A DNA stretch of 64,000 nt. Source: Luteolibacter sp. Y139 (lineage in GTDB: Bacteria > Verrucomicrobiota > Verrucomicrobiia > Verrucomicrobiales > Akkermansiaceae). Positions 35,501-46,650 of the stretch are shown in pieces; position 1 is the first letter of the stretch; each line of letters begins with the position of its first letter. The DNA lies in the NCBI RefSeq assembly GCF_038066715.1, contig NZ_JBBUKT010000017.1:38878-102877 (forward strand). Direction: 5' to 3'. The position numbers were made by a program, and so were the translations under genes. The notes beneath the pieces are model-generated. The model was given only the letters and a program-made list of their open reading frames with translations. It had not been told where the DNA came from and ran no database searches.

Positions 35501-37751
35501 ATCCCTCGTCTATCCACGCGGTGCCAGTGCCGAAGCCAGCGAACCCGCACCCGGTGGCCGTGCCGCCGCGAAGTCTCTGTGGTGGTCGTGGACCCCGCAG
35601 ACCACCCGTCACGCCCGCATCTGGATGGAAACGGAAAGCGCCGGCCTGCTCGCGCGCCTCGCCGTCTATCGCGGCTCCGCCTTGAATAGCCTCACCCCCA
35701 TCGCCGCCCAGACCAGCGACGCTCGTTGGGGCCGCCTTGAATTCGATGTACTCGCTGGAGAGACCTACCGCATCGTCCTTGATACCCCCTCCCTCGCCGC
35801 CGATCCCGGCTGGGTGAAAGTGGGAGCCGTGCCGGTGAATGGAAATTCGGACAATGCCTTCCTTTTCGCTCCCACCGCATCTCCCTTCAATGTGAGCACC
35901 ACCGGTGCCTATGAAGCGGATCCCGCGCAGGCTCCCACCGCACGTCGCACGCTCTGGTGGGCATGGCAGCCGGATGTCTGCGCCCGCATGGAGTGGCGCG
36001 CCATCGGTGCCCCCGGCAGCGGCACCACCGTGAGCGTCAGCACCCTCGGCAGCGGACAACCCGTGCCGGGATCGGGTGAAGTCACCATGACCTTCGACGT
36101 GGTGCCGGACCAACTCTACTTCTTCAGCGTCTCCACCGTGATGCCGGGCCCCTTGCAGGTCCAGCTGCTCCAAGCCCCCGCCCAGTCTCCTCCCCCAAAC
36201 GATCGCTCCTATAGCGCTCTGAACATGGCCGGTGCCTCATGGTCGATCCCGGTGACCCTCGGCACGGAAACCGAGAACCGCCTCTACTGGCGATGGACCG
36301 CTCCGGCCACGGGTATCGCACAGGTGAAGCTGGAGGGCACGCTCGCAGAGGCCGATGCGCTTCTCGCTTACGCGGATGGTGTCAGTCCGATCGCCGCCGG
36401 TGCCAGCCGCACCAATGGCGGCGCTCCCATCATGCGCCTCTCCAGCAACGCGGGACAGCAATGGGTCTTCGTCTCGCAATCCTCCTTGCGCCGCACTCGC
36501 GCCGCCACGCTCTCGTTGGTCTCGCCCGCTCCCGGCGCAGCACCCGCGAACGACAACTGGGAAAGCGCCCAAGTCCTCGCCGCCGCCTTCACCACGATCA
36601 ACGGCGACATCACGAACGCATCTTGCCAGCCCTACGAGCCGGATCACTCGAACTCGAATGGCACCGGCGGCGCAACGCCCTATCCACCGGGCCGCTCCGT
36701 CTGGTATGACTGGACACCCGCGACCACCGGCCCGGTCAGCCTGCGCCTGCAATCCTCCGCACCGCTCGCCTTGCAATTGTATCGCGGCACCACCCGGCAG
36801 GAGTGGCTGACCTCCGGCTTCCTCGCACCGAACTCGCCCGCATTTACGGCAAACGTAGTAGCAGGCCAGACCTACCACATCGCGGTCGCCACCCGACCCT
36901 ACAACGAGCAGACCGGCACCTTCGCCCTCTCGCTCGGCGGCCCGTCTAACGATGCGTTCGCCAATGCGATCACCCTTGGCGCCAGCCCGGCGACCAGCAG
37001 CATCGAAAGTGCGGGAGCCACCATAGAAACCGGCGAGCCCGGATACGCCACCACCTTGAATCCATCAAAGGCCAGCCTGTGGTGGAAGTGGACCGCGCCG
37101 AACGCCAGCGGCGTGTGGATCGATACCCTCGGCAGCGAATACGACACCGTGCTCACCGTCTTCACCACCGATCCTCCCACCATCCCCGCCATCCTCACGG
37201 AGAACGACAACGCCTCCACCCTGACCGGAGCAGGAGCCAGCATGGTGGCTTTCAAGCCCGTCTCCGGACAGACCTACTGGTTCCGCGTCACTCGCGCCCC
37301 CACCGACACCGGCAGCAACGGAATCGCTCGCATCAATCTCTCCACCACGCCTCCAAACCCGGACCCCTGGCAGCGCTGGCTCGCCTCAAAGCCCGCTCTC
37401 AGCGGACCCAATGCCCTGGAGAACGCCGACCCTGACAAGGACGGCTACGACAACCTCCTCGAACTGACCTTCGGAAGCGATCCGCTCGCCAACACCACAT
37501 CACCCATTTCGTCCTCGATCACCCCGCAGGGTTTCCAAATCGAAGCCCTGATCGATCGCACGGCTCTCTCCGGCCTAAACGGCATCGCGCCCATCGATGT
37601 CTCATGGGAGGTCTCCTACAACCTCACCACCTGGCTCCCAGGCCCCGCCGCGACCATCATCGGCACCCAAGGCCCGCTCACCCGCGAGCGCATCATCCTC
37701 CCCTGGAACGGCCCCCGCTTCGCACGCGTCGTGGTCCGTCGCACCCACTGA
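32568..37751 (+). CDS. Giant secreted protein of twelve PPC-like repeats
   Basis: A 1727-aa exported protein (signal ~1-21, ending AMA). It is almost wholly made of twelve ~120-140-aa repeats. Each opens with a PxNDxFANAxxLxG motif, then has a VWWKWTAPSTG core and an YTGxxLxxLTxVA segment. Repeats 9 and 10 are degenerate (SDNAFLF, PPNDRSYS). The fold resembles bacterial pre-peptidase C-terminal (PPC) beta-sandwiches. The C-terminal ~110 aa contain a calcium-binding-like DPDKDGYDNLLEL (TSP3-like) and a terminal beta domain common in Verrucomicrobia secreted proteins. It is probably a surface adhesin or matrix protein. ATG 32568 overlaps the previous stop and directly precedes the signal peptide, so it was preferred to upstream starts. 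Confidence 0.85.
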   Translation: MNALRSLISGVLAICGGLAMAAPPANDSFANASVQNGSFWLASGTLHEATSEANEPILNGYPNGQTAWWKWTATETGTFRVRTWGSEADVMLGLYRGSTLDNLRLISYASSHFERAHSAQATMDVIAGNTYFIQVHGTDNLSPLSTSDALLPSRVQVSLTRVSGAIAPVNNNFASATILTGTNTEATASNSLATSEAGEPLDITDNAGNTIWFSWTAPSSGTFNIDTQRGDFDSIVSVYTGSAVNALTRIDYASDTFGLAQGQAFGGGRVNFKATSGTTYRIQLQGAVVNSLAEHGVCRLLLQPVTPPANDDFANATVLTGSAPSGDGWTTYATREAGEPAARLDESKSIWWNWTAPSTGVLAVAMMDGTVEPFTGSAVNALTLLPTDPRSGTRPTLGAATFFYQVTSGTVVRLRGGEEDNRVRFSLRMISSPAHDDFANRLLLSGPTATNTTDLEFASWQVNEPNTDAFGPPSVWYRWIAPSTGRFVIDSSGSAQFNRVKVFTGTVLASLTGVGTEKLGSTAGNTFGRIILDATNGTEYAIQLRRENNYSGSAKLNIHAIASPANDNFANATNMTGSAWTATGTNVDASREDAGFEPVTTLSDSLASSTVWWKWTAPATGRYRVSLAGSSFDSVLGIYTGSTLSTLTRVAQDQSSGWNSTGAVFLNATNGTQYFFQVDGNFFQEGSVQLSMAPAVAPPNDAFANRLVLSGAAVTASGTVTAATAEASEPVIGNAGNSGHSVWYEWTAPSSGKALIRVTAPKFVPAWGLYSGTAVNSLSPFVSAGSGAASATESTTQFAYNVSSGSNYKILVDGNPTDTGNFTLSITMSAAPLNDNFAARTVISGNVVRTSSDNVGAKSEASEPSHAGISATNSVWWEWTAPASGLVTLDTNGSTASARLAAYTGSALASLSPVGSAVSGSPFTTLTFAAVAGTSYKIAADSTDTARGLVILNLVASAAAPSNDAFANAIVWNADQGESLVYPRGASAEASEPAPGGRAAAKSLWWSWTPQTTRHARIWMETESAGLLARLAVYRGSALNSLTPIAAQTSDARWGRLEFDVLAGETYRIVLDTPSLAADPGWVKVGAVPVNGNSDNAFLFAPTASPFNVSTTGAYEADPAQAPTARRTLWWAWQPDVCARMEWRAIGAPGSGTTVSVSTLGSGQPVPGSGEVTMTFDVVPDQLYFFSVSTVMPGPLQVQLLQAPAQSPPPNDRSYSALNMAGASWSIPVTLGTETENRLYWRWTAPATGIAQVKLEGTLAEADALLAYADGVSPIAAGASRTNGGAPIMRLSSNAGQQWVFVSQSSLRRTRAATLSLVSPAPGAAPANDNWESAQVLAAAFTTINGDITNASCQPYEPDHSNSNGTGGATPYPPGRSVWYDWTPATTGPVSLRLQSSAPLALQLYRGTTRQEWLTSGFLAPNSPAFTANVVAGQTYHIAVATRPYNEQTGTFALSLGGPSNDAFANAITLGASPATSSIESAGATIETGEPGYATTLNPSKASLWWKWTAPNASGVWIDTLGSEYDTVLTVFTTDPPTIPAILTENDNASTLTGAGASMVAFKPVSGQTYWFRVTRAPTDTGSNGIARINLSTTPPNPDPWQRWLASKPALSGPNALENADPDKDGYDNLLELTFGSDPLANTTSPISSSITPQGFQIEALIDRTALSGLNGIAPIDVSWEVSYNLTTWLPGPAATIIGTQGPLTRERIILPWNGPRFARVVVRRTH

Positions 37752-37822
37752 AAAACCCGCGCGCGCCTCGAGCGAACCTTCGGCCTTGATCCATTTCTCT
37801 GCCCCGTGCTCTCTCCTGCCAG

Positions 37823-39757
37823 ATGAAAGTCTTCACGTCGCTCTGGCGCGTCTCCCTCTATCTGGTTGCGGCCTTGGGATTTGCCCGGGCCGACCCGATT
37901 GAAGTCGGCCAGGTCCGCGGCTTCACACCCGGCATTCATGGCGCCGTGGAACTCGTCTTCCAATCCGAGGTCGGGAAATACTATCAGGTCCAGATCAGTG
38001 CCGACATGGCGACGTGGGACAACGAAGGCTATGCCGTGAAAGGCACCGGCGGCCAGGTATCCATCCTCGCTCGCACCCGGAACCTGCCCTCTGCCTACTT
38101 CCGCCTCCGCGACGATGGCAGTGCCGAAAATGCCGCTCCTCTCGCCACCGTGCAGCCCACCGCCGCCGACACATTAGCGGCCTTGCAGGCGATGAATGCC
38201 GCACAGCGGGAGAGCGCGCTGACCGCTATCCAAGCCGCTGGCACCGCCGATCTCCCGCTCAATGGCTCCCGCTTGCTCAGCACCCCGCACGCCTTCGCGA
38301 AGCTTCAATCAGGCCGTCCCCTCCGCATCTTGCCGGTCGGCGACTCCTTGGCGCTCGGCTTCGATATCGGGCCACTCATGGCGAAGCGCGGCTTCATCGG
38401 CCTTGATGTGCCGGATGCCCTCAAGACCGGCACCGTCACGAATGTGAACAGCGAGTTCACCTCGTGGGTCACGGGAAACCTGCAGCGTTTCGCTCCCGGC
38501 AGCGCCGGCGAGTTCGTGCCAAATGGCCTACTTGGCTTCAATGGCTACACTCAGGGAAACCGCGCCGCCATCGCCTACATCGCCCGTCCCGGTGCCGGCA
38601 CTTTCCGCCTTCGCTCGAAAACTTCCGATGGCACGCTGGCCGTGCTCGCCGCATCCATCGACGCGAGCAGGGATGCCACGGGCAATCCCGTTTCCGTGCC
38701 CACCGGCGTCGTGAAGGAATTCGCCCTCCCGACTTCCACCTTCCCGGCTTTCCGCCTGGTCATGGACAACGTCACAGTCGGCAATGTGGATGTCATCTTC
38801 GGCGCCATCGTTCCCACCTCCGGCGGCGGCGCCATCGAGATCCGGAATGAACTGGCCATCCGCGGTGGCCTGGAGATCACGGACTCCCTGCAAACGCCCC
38901 CGGCGATTCTCACGCCCATCTGGTCATGGCTCGCCCCCGATCTCGTCTTCTCGATCTGGGCGGATGCCGGATCGAATTGGGAAGCTGGCGGCGCATGGCG
39001 CACCTACTACACCCGCCTTCTTGCAGCTTGTCCCGACTGCGACTTCGTCCAGATCACCCGGAATCCATCCAGTGGCGAAGACACCGCCGTGGACACTCAG
39101 GTCGCAGCAGAAAAAGCGTGGGCCATCGAGACGGGCGAATGTTTCATCGACGTGAACTCTCTCTTCGGCGGCAGCTTCGCGAACGCGCAAGCCATGGAAG
39201 TGATGGCGGACAACCAGCATCTCAATGCAACCGGCCAGCTGCTGCGGAACCGGCATATTTGGAAGACCTTGCCACTCGGCCAAGAGCAACTCGGTGCCTT
39301 CGGTCCGAACCGGGCATTCCAAGCCATGTCCCAACCCGACGACACGCCGGCATTGAAGGTGAGTCGCCAACTCGCCCTCGCGGCCGGCCTCAGTATCTTC
39401 GATGGAAATCAGACGATCCCGTGGGACTACTGGGACATTTCATCATGGTCTCGCGTCATGACCTTCAAGCGAGGCAACGACACCTACTTCACGTTCTCCG
39501 CAGCGCCTGACGGTTCAGCGGGCTTCTATGGATTCGATACCGCCCTGCTCGGAAATGCCTCACGCCGCTGGCGCGGTTACTTCAGCACGGCGAATCTCTC
39601 CAACTACATCGAAGGCACCGAGCAAGCCGCGCCTCCCGCTCCCCCCGCCGATGGCTTCCGGATCTACGCCGAAGACAATGGTGCCGGAAAGACCCGCCTC
39701 ATGGTGAGGTTCGCAACCGGCGCCCCCCAACAGATCGCCATTCAGCCCAAGCGGTAA
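37823..39757 (+). CDS. Secreted SGNH/GDSL-type hydrolase-like protein
   Basis: A 644-aa exported protein (signal 1-23, ending FARA). An N-terminal beta domain with WDNEGYAVKGTGGQVSIL (~60-75) resembles the short modules seen at the C-termini of other Verrucomicrobia proteins. The SGNH hydrolase part starts at ~165 with RILPVGDSLALG (block I, nucleophile Ser). The block V Asp/His pair is in DNQHLN (~462-467). The intervening SIWADAGSNWEAGG may contain the block III Asn. The likely chemistry is esterase/deacetylase activity on polysaccharide or lipid; no substrate is visible. A C-terminal ~120-aa module follows the hydrolase. The gene lies 71 bp after the giant repeat gene, in the same direction, and may be part of its unit. 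Confidence 0.78.
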   Translation: MKVFTSLWRVSLYLVAALGFARADPIEVGQVRGFTPGIHGAVELVFQSEVGKYYQVQISADMATWDNEGYAVKGTGGQVSILARTRNLPSAYFRLRDDGSAENAAPLATVQPTAADTLAALQAMNAAQRESALTAIQAAGTADLPLNGSRLLSTPHAFAKLQSGRPLRILPVGDSLALGFDIGPLMAKRGFIGLDVPDALKTGTVTNVNSEFTSWVTGNLQRFAPGSAGEFVPNGLLGFNGYTQGNRAAIAYIARPGAGTFRLRSKTSDGTLAVLAASIDASRDATGNPVSVPTGVVKEFALPTSTFPAFRLVMDNVTVGNVDVIFGAIVPTSGGGAIEIRNELAIRGGLEITDSLQTPPAILTPIWSWLAPDLVFSIWADAGSNWEAGGAWRTYYTRLLAACPDCDFVQITRNPSSGEDTAVDTQVAAEKAWAIETGECFIDVNSLFGGSFANAQAMEVMADNQHLNATGQLLRNRHIWKTLPLGQEQLGAFGPNRAFQAMSQPDDTPALKVSRQLALAAGLSIFDGNQTIPWDYWDISSWSRVMTFKRGNDTYFTFSAAPDGSAGFYGFDTALLGNASRRWRGYFSTANLSNYIEGTEQAAPPAPPADGFRIYAEDNGAGKTRLMVRFATGAPQQIAIQPKR

Positions 39758-39877
39758 CCCGGCCCTTTCTCTACGCAAGAGGCAGCCCGGCGATGTAGGC
39801 CTTTGAAGGTCTCTCGGTGCATGGCATCCGATAAAGGAGTCTTGAGCAGGAGAAATTTTCTCCCACATCTCAGATCT

Positions 39878-39904
39878 CCAAAAGTTCTCTCTCCATGAGA
39901 GAGA
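39878..39904 (-). terminator. Terminator hairpin after tRNA-Pro
   Basis: An 8-bp stem, tctctctc / gagagaga, with a 3-nt loop, starting just past the 3' end of the tRNA. On the minus strand it is followed by ACTTTT. A short T-run makes it a moderate intrinsic terminator. Confidence 0.65.
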
Positions 39905-39905
39905 G

Positions 39906-39979
39906 TCGGGGCGGCCAGATTCGAACTGACGACATCCTGCTCCCAAAGCAGGCGCTCTACCAGGCTGAGCTACGCCCCG
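39906..39979 (-). tRNA. tRNA-Pro (anticodon TGG)
   Basis: The 74-nt minus-strand sequence folds into a full cloverleaf. The acceptor stem CGGGGCG pairs with CGCCCCG, giving the C1-G72 pair typical of bacterial tRNA-Pro, with discriminator A73. The D arm is GCTC/GAGC. The anticodon stem is CCTGC/GCAGG with loop TTTGGGA (anticodon TGG, reads CCA and probably other CCN codons). The T arm is GTCAG-TTCGAAT-CTGGC. The 3' CCA is not encoded, so it must be added by CCA transferase. The gene lies 93 bp downstream of gyrA on the same strand. Confidence 0.96.
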
Positions 39980-40072
39980 TGACGCGACGGTCGGGCGGGA
40001 CCATCCACGGACCGGACCGGGCTGGCAAGACGAAAGCTTACCTTTCCGGTCTTTATCCGCGGTCCCTTGAAA

Positions 40073-42733
40073 TCAGGAGGGTTCTTCGCCTTCCGGGCTA
40101 TCGGTTCCTTCGTCGTTGGAGGCTTCGGAGGCTCCGCCGGATTCGTCTCCCGTCAGCACTTCGGTTTCTTCCCCGACAGCATCTTCGCCGTCCGGAATGA
40201 CGATCGCGATGTCCTGCAGCTTCTCGCCCTCCTTGAGCGTGAGCAGCTTGACGCCCTGCGCGACACGACCCGTTTCGCGGATCCCCTTCTCCCCGCCGAC
40301 CTTGATGCGGATGCTCTGGCCGGTGGAAGTCATGAGCATCAGCTCGTCTTCCTCGGTCACGGTGAGCGCCCCCACGACCGGACCGGTCTTGTCGGTCACG
40401 TTCATCGTCTTGATGCCGATGCCACCGCGCGATTGCAGGCGGTAGTCATCAAAGGGAGTGCGCTTGCCGAGACCGTTTTCGGAAGCCACCAGCAACGTCG
40501 ATCCTTGGGTGACCTTGGCGAGTCCCACAACGAAGTCTCCTTCGCGCGGACGAATGCCCATGACGCCAGCGGACGCGCGGCCCATCGAGCGGGTGTCATC
40601 CTCATGGAAGCGCAAGCTCATGCCCTCGTGGGTCACCAGCACGACTTCGTCCGAACCCGAAGTATGGCGGACACCGATCAGCTCGTTCTCCTCCTCAAGG
40701 ATGATGGCGGTGAGACCGGCCTTACGGTAATTGCGGAAGTCATTGATCAGCGTCTTCTTCACCTTGCCGCTGCGGGTGGCGAAGAAGATGAAGCCGGCAT
40801 CTTCACGGAAGGTGACGTCGTTGCCGTTCTCATCCGTGGTCCGCTCCAGGCGGAGCAGCGCGGCGATCTTCTCGTCCGGCTTGAGGTCCAGCACGTTCTT
40901 GATGCTACGGCCCGTGGAAGTGCGCGAGCCTTCCGGCAAGCCATAGACACGCTCCACGTAAACGCGGCCCGTGTTCGTGAAGAACAGCAGGTAATCGTGT
41001 GCCTGGACACTGAAGAGGTGCTCGATGAAATCGTCCGCCTCGTCCTTGGCCGTGGCCTTCGTCTCCATGCCCTTGAGGCCTTTGCCGCCGCGACCTTGCA
41101 AACGATACTCGCTGGCAGCGGTGCGCTTCACGTAGCCACGATGCGAAAGCGTCACGATCATCGCATCGTTCGCGATGAGTTCTTCCATCGCGATCTCGCC
41201 GGCTTCGGCAAGGATCGGGCACTTGCGCGGAGTCGCGTGCTTCTCCCGGATCGCGCGCAGCTCGTCCTTGATGATGTTCAGCACGCGCTCTTCGCGAGCG
41301 AGGATGTCGAGCAGGTCCTTGATGGTCTCCAGGATCTCATCGTATTCACCCTTCACCTTGTCGCGTTCGAGGCCGGTGAGCTGATAGAGGCGGAGCTCGA
41401 GAATCGCATTCACCTGGCGCTCGCTGAAGACGTAGCGGTCGCCCTGCACCGCGGGCTGCGAACGGATCAGGATGCCCAATCCTTCCGCCGTGGCGGTGGA
41501 GAATTGATAGGCCGCCAGTCGCTCGCGGGCCTCGTCGCGGTTCTTCGAGTCGCGGATGATCTTGATAAAGTCATCCAGGTGACCGAGCGCGAGCAGGAAG
41601 GCTTCCAGCAACTCGGCGCGTTCTTCGGCCTTGCCCAAGAGGTAACGCGTGCGGCGGATCACCACCTCGCGACGGTGTTCGATGTAGGCATCGATCACTT
41701 CCTTCAGCGAAAGCTGCTTCGGGCGGTTCTTATGAATCGCCAGCATGTTCACGCTGAAGGAAGTCTCCAGCGCGGTGAGCTTGAAGAGCTGCGCCACCAC
41801 GACCTGCGCGCGGGCATCACGCTTCAGTTCGATCTCGATGCGCGTCTCCTCGTCGGAAAGGTCGCGCATCCCGGAGATGCCGGTCAGCGTCTTCTCATTC
41901 ACCAGCTCCGCGATCCGCTCCTGAAGCACGGCGCGGTTCACGCCATACGGAACCTCGCGGATCACGATGAGCGACTTGCCGTTCTCGTTCTCCTCGATCT
42001 CCACCTTGCCGCGAAGGCGCATCGAGCCGCGGCCGGTGCGGAAGTATTCCTCAATGCCGCGGATGCCGCGGATCTCGCAGGAAACCGGGAAGTCCGGCCC
42101 CTTGATATACTGCATCAGCTCCGGTAGCGTGATCTCCGGATTGTCGATCTGCGCGCAGATGCCATCGATCACTTCGCCGAGGTTGTGCGGCGCGAGGTTG
42201 GTGGCCATCCCGACTGCGATGCCGGTGCCGCCATTGACCAGGAAGTTCGGGAAAGCAGACGGAAGCACCGAAGGCTCCTCCAGCGAGCCGTCATAGTTCG
42301 GCTGGAAATCGACGGTGTCCTTGTCGAGATCCTCCATCATCGCCATGCCGAGGTGATGCAGGCGAGCCTCGGTATAACGCATGGACGCCGCAGCATCGCC
42401 TTCCACCGAACCGAAGTTACCCTGACCATCCACCAGCATCTCGCGCATCGACCACGGCTGGCCCATGTTCACGAGCGTCGTGTAGATCGATTGGTCACCG
42501 TGCGGGTGATAGTTACCCATCGTTTCACCGACGATCTTGGCGCACTTCACGTGAGCCTTGCCCGGCGTCACGCCGAGCTGGCGCATCGCGTAAAGCACGC
42601 GGCGTTGCGAAGGCTTCAGGCCATCGCGCACATCCGGAAGCGCGCGCGAAATGATGACCGACATCGAGTACTCAAGGAACGAACTCGAAAGTTCCTCGGC
42701 GACGTTGATGGGCTTGATGGATTCTTGAGACAT
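40073..42733 (-). CDS. gyrA: DNA gyrase subunit A
   Basis: An 886-aa type IIA topoisomerase subunit that breaks and rejoins DNA and, with GyrB, introduces negative supercoils. The breakage-reunion domain shows PDVRDGLKPSQRRVLYAM (~33-50), HPHGD at 76-80 and catalytic Tyr120 in ASMRYTEARL. The C-terminal domain has a GyrA-box-like QGRGGKG near 570, which supports gyrase rather than topoisomerase IV, followed by beta-pinwheel blades. An acidic C-terminal tail (GDESGGASEASNDEGTDSPE) resembles the regulatory tails of other GyrA proteins. In the quinolone-resistance region, Gln81 and Thr85 stand where E. coli has Ser83 and Asp87. It lies 59 bp downstream of gyrB on the same strand. Confidence 0.97.
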   Translation of the reverse strand: MSQESIKPINVAEELSSSFLEYSMSVIISRALPDVRDGLKPSQRRVLYAMRQLGVTPGKAHVKCAKIVGETMGNYHPHGDQSIYTTLVNMGQPWSMREMLVDGQGNFGSVEGDAAASMRYTEARLHHLGMAMMEDLDKDTVDFQPNYDGSLEEPSVLPSAFPNFLVNGGTGIAVGMATNLAPHNLGEVIDGICAQIDNPEITLPELMQYIKGPDFPVSCEIRGIRGIEEYFRTGRGSMRLRGKVEIEENENGKSLIVIREVPYGVNRAVLQERIAELVNEKTLTGISGMRDLSDEETRIEIELKRDARAQVVVAQLFKLTALETSFSVNMLAIHKNRPKQLSLKEVIDAYIEHRREVVIRRTRYLLGKAEERAELLEAFLLALGHLDDFIKIIRDSKNRDEARERLAAYQFSTATAEGLGILIRSQPAVQGDRYVFSERQVNAILELRLYQLTGLERDKVKGEYDEILETIKDLLDILAREERVLNIIKDELRAIREKHATPRKCPILAEAGEIAMEELIANDAMIVTLSHRGYVKRTAASEYRLQGRGGKGLKGMETKATAKDEADDFIEHLFSVQAHDYLLFFTNTGRVYVERVYGLPEGSRTSTGRSIKNVLDLKPDEKIAALLRLERTTDENGNDVTFREDAGFIFFATRSGKVKKTLINDFRNYRKAGLTAIILEEENELIGVRHTSGSDEVVLVTHEGMSLRFHEDDTRSMGRASAGVMGIRPREGDFVVGLAKVTQGSTLLVASENGLGKRTPFDDYRLQSRGGIGIKTMNVTDKTGPVVGALTVTEEDELMLMTSTGQSIRIKVGGEKGIRETGRVAQGVKLLTLKEGEKLQDIAIVIPDGEDAVGEETEVLTGDESGGASEASNDEGTDSPEGEEPS

Positions 42734-42792
42734 GGGCTGGCCGGTGATCGGAGATCAGGGGTCGAACAATAAAGGGGGCGACGAAAAGGCGA

Positions 42793-45408
<2,616 letters not shown>

Positions 45409-45473
45409 CTATTTTCACCCTCATGCAACCGGCTATTTATCAGACGGTTATACCGCCCGAAAAAGCACCCGAA

Positions 45474-46541
45474 TCAGGACATCGCGAGACACTCTCGCTG
45501 CCACTTCAAAAGCACGTCTTCCGGAGCCGCTTCACCGTCGGCGATCGACTCGATGATCGAGCGCGGGGCGATCAATGACCCATCGATATCAAGGGCAGCT
45601 GCCTTGGCATCACGGACCGAAATCAAAGCCGCCACACGGGCGTCAAACTCCGAGTCACGGCGCCTGCGCAGGCCGCGCGGCTTCTCCGGCCACTCCGCCT
45701 GATCCTTCGCGCGCGCGACGTCCAGGATCTCCGTGAGGCGCTTGCGGCGCTCAGGGCGATAGTGAGGCGGGATCTCGATCCGCTTGCCTGCCGCGAGCGA
45801 AAGACTCCAGTCAATGAGCTGGCGATTCGTCGCCACCATGAAGGACGGACGATCCCATGAGGCTGCCTCGCCATCGCGCCATTCCCATAGCGCCTTGAGG
45901 AAATTCAGACCGCAGCGGTCCAACCGGCCGGACCCCTGGATACGCCATGGATCACCACGGGTTTCATCCCGCTCCAGCACCTTGATGCGCGCCGCATCGC
46001 AGCTCTCCAGGAACCACTCGTAGCGCCCCTTCGACTGAAGCTCGGCGGAAATCTTGTCACCCATCGGCAGCAGGAAGTGCACATCATTGAGAGCGTACTC
46101 CATCATCTTCGGCGAGAGCGGGCGCTTGCCCCAGTCCGCCTTCTGCGAGGACTTCGAAAGCACCACCCCGAAGTAGAGCTCTACCAGATCCGCCAGGCCG
46201 AACCGCCTCACGCCGAGAAGCCGCGCACCAATCTGCGTATCATACACCGCCGGCGGCAGGGTCCCGAAGGTCCGCCGCAGCATGGTCATATCATAGTCCG
46301 CACCGTGCATCCACACGGTCCGCCCTTCCAAGAAGGACCCCAGTGGAGCCAGATCGCCGATCTCCAGCGGGTCGATCAGCACGTTTTCCCCCGCGCAGGA
46401 AAACTGCACCAGGCACAGCGACTCGCGGTAGCGGTGGAGGCTGTCCGCCTCGGTATCAATGGCACAAATGTCCGAGCCATCCGAGCGACTCAACAGTGCC
46501 GCAAGATCATCGGTGGTGCAGACCAAAACAGGGGAAGACAT
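45474..46541 (-). CDS. rnd: Ribonuclease D family 3'-5' exonuclease
   Basis: A 355-aa DEDDy exonuclease that trims 3' ends of tRNA precursors and other RNAs. Motif I is at 26-31 (AIDTEADS: Asp29, Glu31), motif II in MHGADYDMTML (~79-88) and motif III in YALNDVHFLLPM (~153-160, Tyr and Asp). An HRDC-like helical region follows (~215-290: NFLKALWEWRDGEAASWDRP). The size is close to E. coli RNase D (375 aa). The first four residues precede the exonuclease fold directly, so ATG 46541 is secure. It lies upstream of gyrB on the same strand with a 137-bp gap, so a separate gyrB promoter is likely. Confidence 0.9.
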   Translation of the reverse strand: MSSPVLVCTTDDLAALLSRSDGSDICAIDTEADSLHRYRESLCLVQFSCAGENVLIDPLEIGDLAPLGSFLEGRTVWMHGADYDMTMLRRTFGTLPPAVYDTQIGARLLGVRRFGLADLVELYFGVVLSKSSQKADWGKRPLSPKMMEYALNDVHFLLPMGDKISAELQSKGRYEWFLESCDAARIKVLERDETRGDPWRIQGSGRLDRCGLNFLKALWEWRDGEAASWDRPSFMVATNRQLIDWSLSLAAGKRIEIPPHYRPERRKRLTEILDVARAKDQAEWPEKPRGLRRRRDSEFDARVAALISVRDAKAAALDIDGSLIAPRSIIESIADGEAAPEDVLLKWQRECLAMS

Positions 46542-46564
46542 GAAGGACGAGCCGGGGAGAACAT

Positions 46565-46605
46565 GGAAAAACTCCGGACCCCGTGGCGGGATCCGGAGTT
46601 TGAAT
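46565..46605 (-). terminator. Rho-independent terminator after the 46.7-48.7 kb gene
   Basis: A 10-bp perfect stem, aaactccgga / tccggagttt, with four further inner pairs (cccg/cggg) around a 3-nt loop. On the minus strand it is followed by TTTTTCC. It sits between the secreted-protein gene and the rnd start, so rnd has its own promoter. Confidence 0.85.
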
Positions 46606-46650
46606 TCAGAAACGTTTTTCGTGAAGCATGCAGCGTGGCAGCGACCGAAA

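Noticed and set aside
32568..37751. Repeats in the giant gene as a mobile-element cluster
   Set aside because: The periodicity is protein-level (120-140 aa units in one frame) and follows a known beta-sandwich pattern.
39849..39863. ggagaaa-t-tttctcc palindrome after the SGNH gene as a terminator
   Set aside because: Short AT-rich stem with a one-base centre and no T-run; it may be chance, so it is not listed as a feature.
40067..42127. A 686-codon open frame on the strand opposite gyrA
   Set aside because: It lies wholly inside gyrA in antisense. Its Arg/His/Leu/Ala-rich translation is the mirror of a GC-rich gene and shows no domain.
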